Origin: a virus
Length of the DNA: 41,153 nt
Strand: one strand, 5' to 3'
Virus record (IMG/VR): IMGVR_UViG_3300032092_000076
Location: 1 to 41,153 of that record
Both the position numbers and the translations under genes were made by a program. Below the pieces are notes generated by a model. The model was not told the origin of the DNA. It saw nothing but the letters and a program-made list of their open reading frames with translations, and did no database searches. Of the stretch, positions 34,657 to 41,153 are shown piece by piece (the first letter of the stretch is position 1; each line of letters opens with the position of its first letter).

Positions 34657-36951
34657 ATGTCGTTTGTAAGACTTCCTGAGGGCGCCCTTGACACGTTTGG
34701 TGTTATTGCGAGGCCACATCGAACATACACGTCTTCTTCTTCTGGAATCACGGGTAGCGTAAAAGTTTACCAACGATCATCAGAAAACGAGAAGGAGAGG
34801 ACTGTATTCGAAGACAAGTTCGGAGATGACAGTCCTGATGGTAAGCTAAAGGACTTTAGGAATAGTCCAAGCCTCACAACTGCTGAAGAGTACCTCAATT
34901 CTGTGAATCTGAGTCGTGTGTCAGGTAGACATACAAAATCAGTTGGGGTCATTAGGTTTGAACCATCATTCGAGTTCACCAGTGACACTCTGAGGAAAGG
35001 TGTAATCAGGAATGTATTATACCCCTTCTACGCATCCTCATATCCCCAGTTGAACTGGGGATTCACGAATTACCTGAGTCTTCACTTCCCAAATGGTGTG
35101 GGCCCAAGCTCAGCATCGCTTGTTTACCCATCGTCAGGAGCATTTGGGTACGTTCCATCGAGTTCATTCACGATCGAGACTTACTACAAGCCTTCTTACA
35201 CTGCCGCCACCCACAGACCAGGCACGATCCTTCACGCTTCCTCATCTTTTGCGCTGTCAATAGTTTCAGGATCTAAGAAGGATCCATTTGGCAATGTAGC
35301 TTCCTATAGGGCAATGCTACAACTTAGTCACAGTACTGACATTCCGCCCAGTGAAGTCGACATTACCTTGCCGAACAATGGCAGGTCATTCCCTGAAGAT
35401 CTCATCTTTCTTTCCGATGAGAACATACGATTCAATGAGTGGTCTCATATCGCAGTCAGGTGGGGTCCAAACAACAATGGGTCGACTGGCTCCTTCTACA
35501 TTGATGGTGTCAAGTCCGGTGAGTTCTACATCCCTTCAGGATCGGTTACCTCTGGGACTATTGCAAATGAGGCAGTGTTCATCGGTAACTTCTTTGAGGG
35601 ACCTCTCACGCTTCTCAATAGGCCTTCGGGTTTCTTTAACCAGGATGCCGTAGTCAATGAAGGCGTGACTGACCTATTCAACGCGACACCGACGTATCCA
35701 GAACAGCCTACAACTTTTGATTTGCGGCATCCTCTTGTAGGTGAGATACATGAAACAAAGATCTGGGACAGGTTCCTTGGTATTGCTGAGATTCTGACAA
35801 GCTCACTTCAAGGAACGACTGCCGATGAGAACCTTCTCTTTTACTTGCCTCCATTCTTCGTCAAAGAGTCCCCTTCAAGGAAGGTCTTGCAAACTCCGTT
35901 CCAAGACACACACACAACCACGGACGATCCAATAAACGTGGCAATGAGCTTTGGAGTAGGTGGGCACCTCATAAACCTTGAGAATCATGTCAGGGAGATG
36001 GTGAAGGGTGTCTATCCAAGACTGCTTTTCCTAACGTCAAGCACGTATGACCTTGCTTCAACCTCAAACGCCGAAGCTAACGTCTACATTTATGGCAATG
36101 GCCAGATGCAAAGAAGGAATCTCACCATCTTGCCGTGTGACAATGGCAAGATGGAGCCCAACTTTGGGTTCCTCATATCAGGAAGTGACTACGGTTCAAG
36201 TGGATCCGTGACTGACAAGTTTGTCACTGACCTGGGAAGTTTTGACGCTTCGTTTGTCAACGTGAGCAACCTCGTCCCATCATCTTCCCTATTCCCGGGC
36301 CTCGTTCAAGAAAGTGATATCATTGATGAGATTGTAGGTGCAAGCCCTGAAAATCCCGGAGTTGCGCCAGGATCGGTGTTAACCATCTTTCAGAGGACAA
36401 GGGACGGAAGCTCTAATGCTGTCTCGGTCTTTGACAGTTCAAATCTCATGTACGGCGGAAGAATACACCCAGGGTCTTTTGTGCTGACTGACAATGACTT
36501 CTCAGGAAGCGACGGAACAATGACGATTCGCCTTCGTGATAACGGATTTGGTGGCCTGTATCGTGCTGATGCTTCGTCATCCCACAGCACAAAATCAATT
36601 GTCGGTTCGTGCCTGTACTCAGAGGGCATTGCCACCATCACATCACCTTACTTGGGCGAGATATTCGGCAAGAAGTCTTTCACTGTAGACATGAGGGGTG
36701 AGCAGACCTTACCAGTCCTTGAGATACAAGCAATAGCGCCTGCATGGACTCTTATGAGCAGTTCAAACCCAACATTCAAGCAGTTGCTGTCTTCCGACTA
36801 TGCTAATGACAATGTTCCAGGCTTCGTGTACATTAACAATGTGAACTTTCATGACGAGAATCTAAACATCGTTGCAAAGGCATCATTCGCACAACCGCTT
36901 GTGAAGAGGCCCAACGATAGGATGATGATTCGTGTCAAGTTCGACTTCTAG
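34657..36951 (+). CDS. LamG-containing virion protein
   Basis: This 764-residue protein carries a LamG-like domain at about residues 167-382. The marker strands in order are SSFTIETYYKPSYT, FNEWSHIAVRWGPNNN, GSFYIDGVKSGEFYIPSG and LVGEIHETKIWDRFLGIAEI. The rest is beta-rich. The C-terminus (VNFHDENLNIVAKASFAQPL, ending RVKFDF) matches the end module of the upstream protein. LamG domains usually bind glycans or proteins, so a host-contacting or virion-binding role is plausible. The start has GGAGG seven bases upstream. Two strong perfect inverted repeats lie inside the gene (35042-35062 and 36125-36154). It ends at TAG and overlaps the next gene by 20 bases. Confidence 0.75.
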   Translation: MSFVRLPEGALDTFGVIARPHRTYTSSSSGITGSVKVYQRSSENEKERTVFEDKFGDDSPDGKLKDFRNSPSLTTAEEYLNSVNLSRVSGRHTKSVGVIRFEPSFEFTSDTLRKGVIRNVLYPFYASSYPQLNWGFTNYLSLHFPNGVGPSSASLVYPSSGAFGYVPSSSFTIETYYKPSYTAATHRPGTILHASSSFALSIVSGSKKDPFGNVASYRAMLQLSHSTDIPPSEVDITLPNNGRSFPEDLIFLSDENIRFNEWSHIAVRWGPNNNGSTGSFYIDGVKSGEFYIPSGSVTSGTIANEAVFIGNFFEGPLTLLNRPSGFFNQDAVVNEGVTDLFNATPTYPEQPTTFDLRHPLVGEIHETKIWDRFLGIAEILTSSLQGTTADENLLFYLPPFFVKESPSRKVLQTPFQDTHTTTDDPINVAMSFGVGGHLINLENHVREMVKGVYPRLLFLTSSTYDLASTSNAEANVYIYGNGQMQRRNLTILPCDNGKMEPNFGFLISGSDYGSSGSVTDKFVTDLGSFDASFVNVSNLVPSSSLFPGLVQESDIIDEIVGASPENPGVAPGSVLTIFQRTRDGSSNAVSVFDSSNLMYGGRIHPGSFVLTDNDFSGSDGTMTIRLRDNGFGGLYRADASSSHSTKSIVGSCLYSEGIATITSPYLGEIFGKKSFTVDMRGEQTLPVLEIQAIAPAWTLMSSSNPTFKQLLSSDYANDNVPGFVYINNVNFHDENLNIVAKASFAQPLVKRPNDRMMIRVKFDF
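35042..35062 (+). repeat. Perfect 10-bp inverted repeat around one central base
   Basis: ATCCCCAGTT and AACTGGGGAT are exact reverse complements flanking a single G, inside the LamG gene. As RNA it would fold with a stem of about nine pairs and a three-base loop. No T-run follows, so it is not a typical terminator. It could also be a protein-binding palindrome. It codes for an ordinary part of the protein. Confidence 0.6.
36125..36154 (+). repeat. Perfect inverted repeat: 10-bp stem, 10-base loop
   Basis: CCATCTTGCC (36125-36134) and GGCAAGATGG (36145-36154) are exact reverse complements. Inside the loop a G-T and a T-A pair could extend the stem to twelve, leaving six unpaired bases. It sits in the LamG gene about 800 bases before the resolvase gene. 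No T-run follows. It may be an mRNA stability or processing element upstream of the DNA-metabolism genes, or chance. Confidence 0.6.
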
Positions 36952-37504
36952 AAACTTTCTTGGAATTGATGTAAGCACATCTTGCACGGGATTTGCCCTT
37001 GTAGATGAAAATGGCAAACTGATAGAAGCCTCGTATGTCTACCTCAGTGAGTTTTCAACGATACATGCCAAAGCCGAGCATGTAAGGCAAGAGCTTCAGA
37101 GATATTGTGACAGAAGCGTCTCTTGCATTGCCGTCGAGGAGTGCCTTCTTGGGTTTAGGCGTGGAAAGTCATCTGCACAGACCCTGATCACTCTTGCGAG
37201 ATTCAATGGCGTTGTCCACTACATTGCGTCTTCTGAGTTTGGAATTGACCCGCACACCATCAACGTCTCCACAGCAAGAAAGCAACTTGGGATTCCACTA
37301 GCAAAAGGTGAGAATCCAAAGGTTGCTGTCGCCGCTTGGATGAGACTTCAAGAGCCTGATTATCCTTGGCCTACGAAAGTCGTGAAGCGTGGCAAGCTCA
37401 AGGGTGAGACTGTGCTTGAGAAAGGTGTTGAGGACGCATCAGACGCTTATGTGATGGCAAGGGCGGCACTTCATATGAACTTGTCGTCCAATCGTATAAA
37501 ATGA
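36932..37504 (+). CDS. RuvC-fold Holliday junction resolvase
   Basis: This 190-residue RuvC-like nuclease is expected to cut four-way DNA junctions during recombination and before packaging. The RNase H-fold catalytic residues are visible: D13 in FLGIDVSTSCTGFALVD, E69 in CIAVEECLLG, and D168 and D171 in GVEDASDAYVMA. The helix LARFNGVVHYIA and the PKVAVAAWMRL segment fit the family. It would replace T4 endonuclease VII (gp49). The start is GTG (36932), inside the last 20 bases of the LamG gene, with AGGATGATG upstream. An in-frame ATG near the N-terminus is absent. It opens the DNA-metabolism block with primase next. Confidence 0.85.
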   Translation: MSSSTSRNFLGIDVSTSCTGFALVDENGKLIEASYVYLSEFSTIHAKAEHVRQELQRYCDRSVSCIAVEECLLGFRRGKSSAQTLITLARFNGVVHYIASSEFGIDPHTINVSTARKQLGIPLAKGENPKVAVAAWMRLQEPDYPWPTKVVKRGKLKGETVLEKGVEDASDAYVMARAALHMNLSSNRIK

Positions 37505-37507
37505 TTC

Positions 37508-38470
37508 GTGATAGACATCAATGAAAGGTTTGCCTTCCTAACAAAGGCCATCGGCCCAGGCGCTATCGCTAGAGACGGAGTGAATGCCGTCTTCAAGTGT
37601 CCAAACTGCGGTAAGGACCCAAAGAAGATGAAGCTCGTCGTCAAGATAGATGACGAGAGGTGGCACTGTTGGGTCTGTGATGTGAAGGGCGGATCAATCA
37701 GGGGTCTGCTACGAAAGTATGCACCTCAAACTGTCAATGACTGGGGCAGGCTTTACGGCACAAAGGGCAGGTCAACTTTCCTCGATGAGACCAAGGTCGA
37801 GGCAGAAAAAGTCGAATTCCCTGAGATGTTACCTGTCTCTGAGATTAGAGTGTCAAAGGACCCTGATGCAAAGGCCATATGTGCCTACCTCAAGTCAAGA
37901 GACATATCAGATGAACTTGCGTACAGGTATAGGTTGTGTGGTTCAATTCGAGGTAAGGCTCGTCGAAGAGTCGTGTTTCCGTCCTTTGACTCAGAGGGAT
38001 TACCCAACTATTGGACAGCAAGGTCAGTCGACAAGAGCACGACAATGAGGTATCTCAATCCAAAGATTGAGCGGAAGGACATCATCTTCAACGAAGTTGA
38101 CACTGACTGGTCAACTGAGATCACACTTGTTGAGGGACCATTTGACATGCTAAGAGCCGGCGATAACGCCGTACCATTGCTTGGCTCATCTCTCTCAAAC
38201 GAATCGCTACTATTCAGGCGAATTGTTGAAAATGCAACTCCTGTCGTACTTGCACTGGACGGAGATGTCAAGAAGAAAAGTCACAACATTGCAAGACTCC
38301 TGTACTCGTATGATGTTGAGGTTAGATTACTTGAGACAGGAAACGTAAAAGACGTTGGTGATATGACGTTTGAAGAGTTCCTCACGTGTAAAAAGCGTGC
38401 CACACACTGGAAGCCTGAGGACAGGCTTTCTTTCCTGATCCGGGGAATCTCCTCCGGCTCAATTCTCTGA
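37508..38470 (+). CDS. DNA primase (zinc ribbon plus Toprim)
   Basis: This 320-residue primase would synthesise RNA primers for lagging-strand replication. A zinc ribbon is formed by C31, C34, C54 and C57 (CPNCG ... HCWVC). The Toprim domain is complete: E209 in LVEGPFDML, then D251 and D253 in LALDGD. The length is close to T4 gp61 (342), and the domain order is the same as in T4-like and DnaG-type primases. The start is GTG (37508), three bases after the resolvase stop. The next gene begins eight bases later. Adjacency with the resolvase and the Mre11-Rad50 protein fits a recombination-replication module. Confidence 0.85.
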   Translation: MIDINERFAFLTKAIGPGAIARDGVNAVFKCPNCGKDPKKMKLVVKIDDERWHCWVCDVKGGSIRGLLRKYAPQTVNDWGRLYGTKGRSTFLDETKVEAEKVEFPEMLPVSEIRVSKDPDAKAICAYLKSRDISDELAYRYRLCGSIRGKARRRVVFPSFDSEGLPNYWTARSVDKSTTMRYLNPKIERKDIIFNEVDTDWSTEITLVEGPFDMLRAGDNAVPLLGSSLSNESLLFRRIVENATPVVLALDGDVKKKSHNIARLLYSYDVEVRLLETGNVKDVGDMTFEEFLTCKKRATHWKPEDRLSFLIRGISSGSIL

Positions 38471-38478
38471 GGTAAAAT

Positions 38479-41153
38479 TTGAGAGTAGCACACCTTGCTG
38501 ACATCCACTGGCGCGGAATGAAGCGTCACGATGAGTACGTTCTTGCCTTCAAGGAGTTCGCAGAAAAGGCAAAGAAGCTGAATGTGGATAGAATCCTCGT
38601 TGCAGGAGACATTGTTCATTCAAAGACGCAAGGAATTACTCCAGAACTAATCCAGCACCTCGTCTGGTGGTTCAATACACTGGCCGAAGTCGCTCCCACT
38701 ATCGTCACTCTTGGCAACCACGATGGTCTCATTCTCAATCGATCTCGTCTAGATGCGATCACACCCATCATCGATGCGCTGAAGAGTGATAGAATCATCT
38801 ACCTGCGTGACACAACTGTCTACTTGGACAAGGAGTTCAACGTAGCCTGGTCGAACTTCTCGTGTTTCGACGAGGAGAACTGGAAGAACCTGAAGCCCAT
38901 TCAGGGAATGACCAATATCGCTCTCTTTCACGGTGCTGTCTCAGGGGCCGAGACCGACTCTGAGTGGACCTTGGACGAAGGTGAGGTCGAAGGTCACATC
39001 TTCAACGGCTTCGACTTTGCTCTCCTCGGTGACATTCACAAGTTCCAATACCTCGACCGCCAGAAGCGAATTGCATACCCTGGCTCAACCATTCAGCAGA
39101 ACTTTGGTGAGACCGAGGACAAGGGTTTCCTCCTCTGGGAAATCGAGGACAAGGACACTTGGTCCTCTGAGAGGCACCTTATCACCTCTCCTCCGCCATT
39201 CGTCACGATTGAGTGGCAGGGTTCCATCTCTGAGACTGCAAAGATCGCTTATACGAAGAGAAAGGGAAGCCGATTCCGCATCTCCTCCAACGTCGACCTC
39301 ATGCAGGATGAGATCAAGGGTCTTGCCTCCGTCCTGAAGAACGACTGCGGTGCCATCGAGATCGCATGGAAGATCGAACCCCAGCAGTCCTCCAACACCA
39401 TCAACTTCAGCGACACCTCAATCGAGAAGGAGAGTCTCCGAGATCACAAGACTCACATGAATCTCCTTCGCAAGTACTTTCCTGAGGGTGAGTTCGATGA
39501 GGCATCCTGGAAGGAGATCGGTAACCTCATCGAGAAGAATCTCGCCGTCATCAACGAGGACGAGCAGGTAAAGAACTCGAAGTGGTCCATCAAGAGGATG
39601 GCCTGGGACAATACCTTCGTCTACGGCAAGGACAACGTCATCGATTTCAGCAAGCTACACGGGGTCGTTGGACTGTTTGGCTCAAACCGGACAGGCAAGT
39701 CATCAGTACCAGGCACCATGATGTATGCCCTCTACAATGCAACTGACCGCGGTTCCATTAAGAACATCCACATCGTGAATGCCCGCAAGGGATACTGTAA
39801 GACTTCCATCGACATTGCTGTGGACGGCAAGACCTACCGCATCACTCGCCAGACCACTAAACACACCAACAAGCGTAACCAGACGAACGCCTACACTGCG
39901 ATGAAGATGCACCTCCTCAATGAGGCAGGCGAGGAGGTCTTCGACCTCACCGGTGAGCAGAGGAGCGATTCCGACAAGGTGCTGCGAAACCTTATCGGCA
40001 CCTCTGACGACTTTCTCCTCACCTCCTTTGCATCGCAAGGTGAGATGAACACATTCGTCAAGGCAGGCGCTGCAGTTCGTAAGAACAGGCTCGGCAACTT
40101 CCTCGACCTCGGTGTCTTTGAACAGATTGCGAACAAGCTGAAGTCGGAATCTGTCATGCTCAAGGGAGCAATGAGAGGCAACTCCAACGTTGACTTTGAC
40201 AAGGAGATAGAGAAGACAGTCGAGGATGCCGACGCAGAGCAGGAGAAGATAAAGGGATACGCAGAAAAGGTTGAGTCATTGCGAAAGCTACACACCGATC
40301 TTACTGTCACACTCGCTACTCACAAGGACAAGGGTGTCGTTACCAAGAGCGACGTTGACAACTGCCAGGCAAAGGTCGATGAAGAGACTTCTGAGATTGA
40401 GAGGACTGAGAGAAGAGTTGGAGAGATTACCTCAGAGCTTAATGCAGCAAGAGAAAGATCTGCAAAGATAGCAAAGCTAAGAGAGAACTTTCCAATAGGT
40501 GAACTTAGGACAGAACTTACCTTGTTGAATGACCTCGAGAAGGCTGAGGCTCGCCTGGTTGCAAACCTCGAGAAGGAAAAGGTCGTCGCAAAGAATCAGG
40601 AGAAGTCAGTCGCAAGGCTTGAAGAAGTTCCTTGCGGAGATTCTTTCCCCACCTGTAAGTTCATTAAGGACTCTCACAGGGACAAGAAGCTCCTTGAAGA
40701 ACAGAAGAATGTCATATCCGGCATAGCGACTGAACTGAAGGGTGTTAGTTCATCACTGAGAGGACTTAGAGAAAAGTCGCTTGCTGAAAAAATAGAGAAG
40801 TACGAGAAGTTCCTGAAGGAGGAGACTCTTCTAAACGAGAAGGTTCTCTCATCCGAAAGAGAAAGAAAGCTGCTGAGTGAGTCAAAGGAGGCTAGGGAAG
40901 AAAAGCTACTCAAGCTACAGTCTGAACTGTCTTCACTCAGGCTCAGGGTTTCCGACGACAACACGGGTGAGGAAGTCGAGAGGGTCAAGGTCAAGATAAA
41001 TGAGGCTTCGCAGCTTCTCAAGAAGACACAGTCTCTCCTCGACGACTCTAACCGAAACGTTGGTATGCTGCAGGCACGCACCAAGGAGCTCAAGGCCAAC
41101 AAAGAGGAGTTTGAGGAGAAGCGTAGGAAGTGGAAGGTCTACGAATCTCTCAT
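38479..41153 (+). CDS. Mre11-Rad50 (SbcD-SbcC, T4 gp47-gp46) fusion, incomplete at window end
   Basis: One uninterrupted frame of 891 codons joins a nuclease and its partner ATPase. Residues ~1-330 are an Mre11/SbcD phosphoesterase: D8 and H10 (ADIHW), D44 (GDIVH), GNHD at 79-82, H151 (LFHG), H187 (GDIHK), then YPGSTIQQNFGE (200-211). Residues from about 375 are a Rad50/SbcC ATPase: Walker A GSNRTGKSS at 401-409 and the Q-loop SFASQGE with Q520. A charged coiled coil runs from about 575 to the window end, with C719 and C726 (CX6C) as a possible hook. In T4, E. coli and archaea these are two proteins. I read every codon and found no stop or frameshift. The start is TTG with GAGG six bases upstream. 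The second ATPase lobe lies beyond the window. Confidence 0.88.
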   Translation, partial: MRVAHLADIHWRGMKRHDEYVLAFKEFAEKAKKLNVDRILVAGDIVHSKTQGITPELIQHLVWWFNTLAEVAPTIVTLGNHDGLILNRSRLDAITPIIDALKSDRIIYLRDTTVYLDKEFNVAWSNFSCFDEENWKNLKPIQGMTNIALFHGAVSGAETDSEWTLDEGEVEGHIFNGFDFALLGDIHKFQYLDRQKRIAYPGSTIQQNFGETEDKGFLLWEIEDKDTWSSERHLITSPPPFVTIEWQGSISETAKIAYTKRKGSRFRISSNVDLMQDEIKGLASVLKNDCGAIEIAWKIEPQQSSNTINFSDTSIEKESLRDHKTHMNLLRKYFPEGEFDEASWKEIGNLIEKNLAVINEDEQVKNSKWSIKRMAWDNTFVYGKDNVIDFSKLHGVVGLFGSNRTGKSSVPGTMMYALYNATDRGSIKNIHIVNARKGYCKTSIDIAVDGKTYRITRQTTKHTNKRNQTNAYTAMKMHLLNEAGEEVFDLTGEQRSDSDKVLRNLIGTSDDFLLTSFASQGEMNTFVKAGAAVRKNRLGNFLDLGVFEQIANKLKSESVMLKGAMRGNSNVDFDKEIEKTVEDADAEQEKIKGYAEKVESLRKLHTDLTVTLATHKDKGVVTKSDVDNCQAKVDEETSEIERTERRVGEITSELNAARERSAKIAKLRENFPIGELRTELTLLNDLEKAEARLVANLEKEKVVAKNQEKSVARLEEVPCGDSFPTCKFIKDSHRDKKLLEEQKNVISGIATELKGVSSSLRGLREKSLAEKIEKYEKFLKEETLLNEKVLSSERERKLLSESKEAREEKLLKLQSELSSLRLRVSDDNTGEEVERVKVKINEASQLLKKTQSLLDDSNRNVGMLQARTKELKANKEEFEEKRRKWKVYESL

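Noticed and set aside
26530-36951. Stop-codon reassignment
   Set aside because: TAG ends the genes at 26539 and 36951, and TAA and TGA end others, with new genes starting directly after, so the standard bacterial code is used.
37494-37503. T4-type late promoter (TATAAATA)
   Set aside because: GTATAAAAT matches only partly and lies at the end of the resolvase gene directly before the primase start, too close for the usual spacing.
38933-39337. Separate 134-residue open frame within the Mre11 part
   Set aside because: It lies in another frame inside the long fused gene; the fused frame has all catalytic motifs and this one has low-complexity Ser/Thr/Arg content typical of a shadow.
39400-39660. 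Possible frameshift or gene boundary between Mre11 and Rad50 halves
   Set aside because: Reading each codon from 38479 shows one continuous frame through this stretch, and no ribosome binding site plus start combination stands out before the Rad50 N-terminal lobe.
1-41153. tRNA genes, CRISPR arrays, integrase or attachment sites
   Set aside because: Coding sequence fills nearly the whole window, gaps are under 50 bases, and no repeat-spacer pattern or recombinase motif was seen.

Overview
The window is part of the genome of a large tailed bacteriophage (Caudoviricetes) with a contractile, T4-type tail. This rests on a T4 gp55-like late sigma factor, a gp25-like and a gp6-like baseplate wedge protein next to each other, a gp5-like hub/spike protein, a T4-type primase, and Mre11/Rad50-type recombination proteins (T4 gp47/gp46). 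All supported genes lie on the + strand, packed with 4-base (ATGA/GTGA) or TAATG overlaps. No gap exceeds about 50 bases, so there is no stretch of 300 bases without a gene. TAA, TGA and TAG are all used as ordinary stops (standard code). I see no tRNA, CRISPR array, integrase or insertion sequence. The host cannot be named. The gene style (GDP-sugar genes, LamG-rich structural proteins, T4-like core) resembles marine T4-like phages; that is inference.

Layout. (1) 1-6.5 kb: a sugar/surface module with a SAM methyltransferase, GDP-L-fucose synthase, GDP-mannose 4,6-dehydratase, a cytidylyltransferase-fold enzyme and two GT4-type glycosyltransferases, interrupted by a PD-(D/E)XK nuclease with a four-cysteine Fe-S pattern. 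(2) 6.5-7.9 kb: a small membrane protein, the gp55-like late sigma factor and a small helical protein. (3) 7.9-37 kb: a late structural block. It starts with a recognisable baseplate set (gp5-like, gp25-like, gp6-like) and continues with about a dozen very large, mostly unrecognised virion proteins. These contain LamG-like, Ig-like and fibronectin-III-like domains and share paralogous end modules. (4) 36.9 kb to the end: a DNA-metabolism block with a RuvC-fold resolvase, a zinc-ribbon/Toprim primase, and a single open reading frame that joins a complete Mre11/SbcD nuclease to a Rad50/SbcC ATPase and runs off the window.

How the parts fit. Gmd and Fcl give a complete route from GDP-mannose to GDP-L-fucose, which the two glycosyltransferases could use on virion proteins, host surface glycans or DNA. 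The sigma factor would switch on the structural block late in infection. Resolvase, primase, Mre11-Rad50 fusion and the RecB-like nuclease look like a kit for recombination-dependent replication. The strongest unusual signals are the Mre11-Rad50 fusion with an atypical CX6C candidate hook, the abrupt codon-usage change inside it, the 1451-residue unrecognised virion protein with Ser/Thr-rich linkers, and three perfect inverted repeats inside coding sequence.
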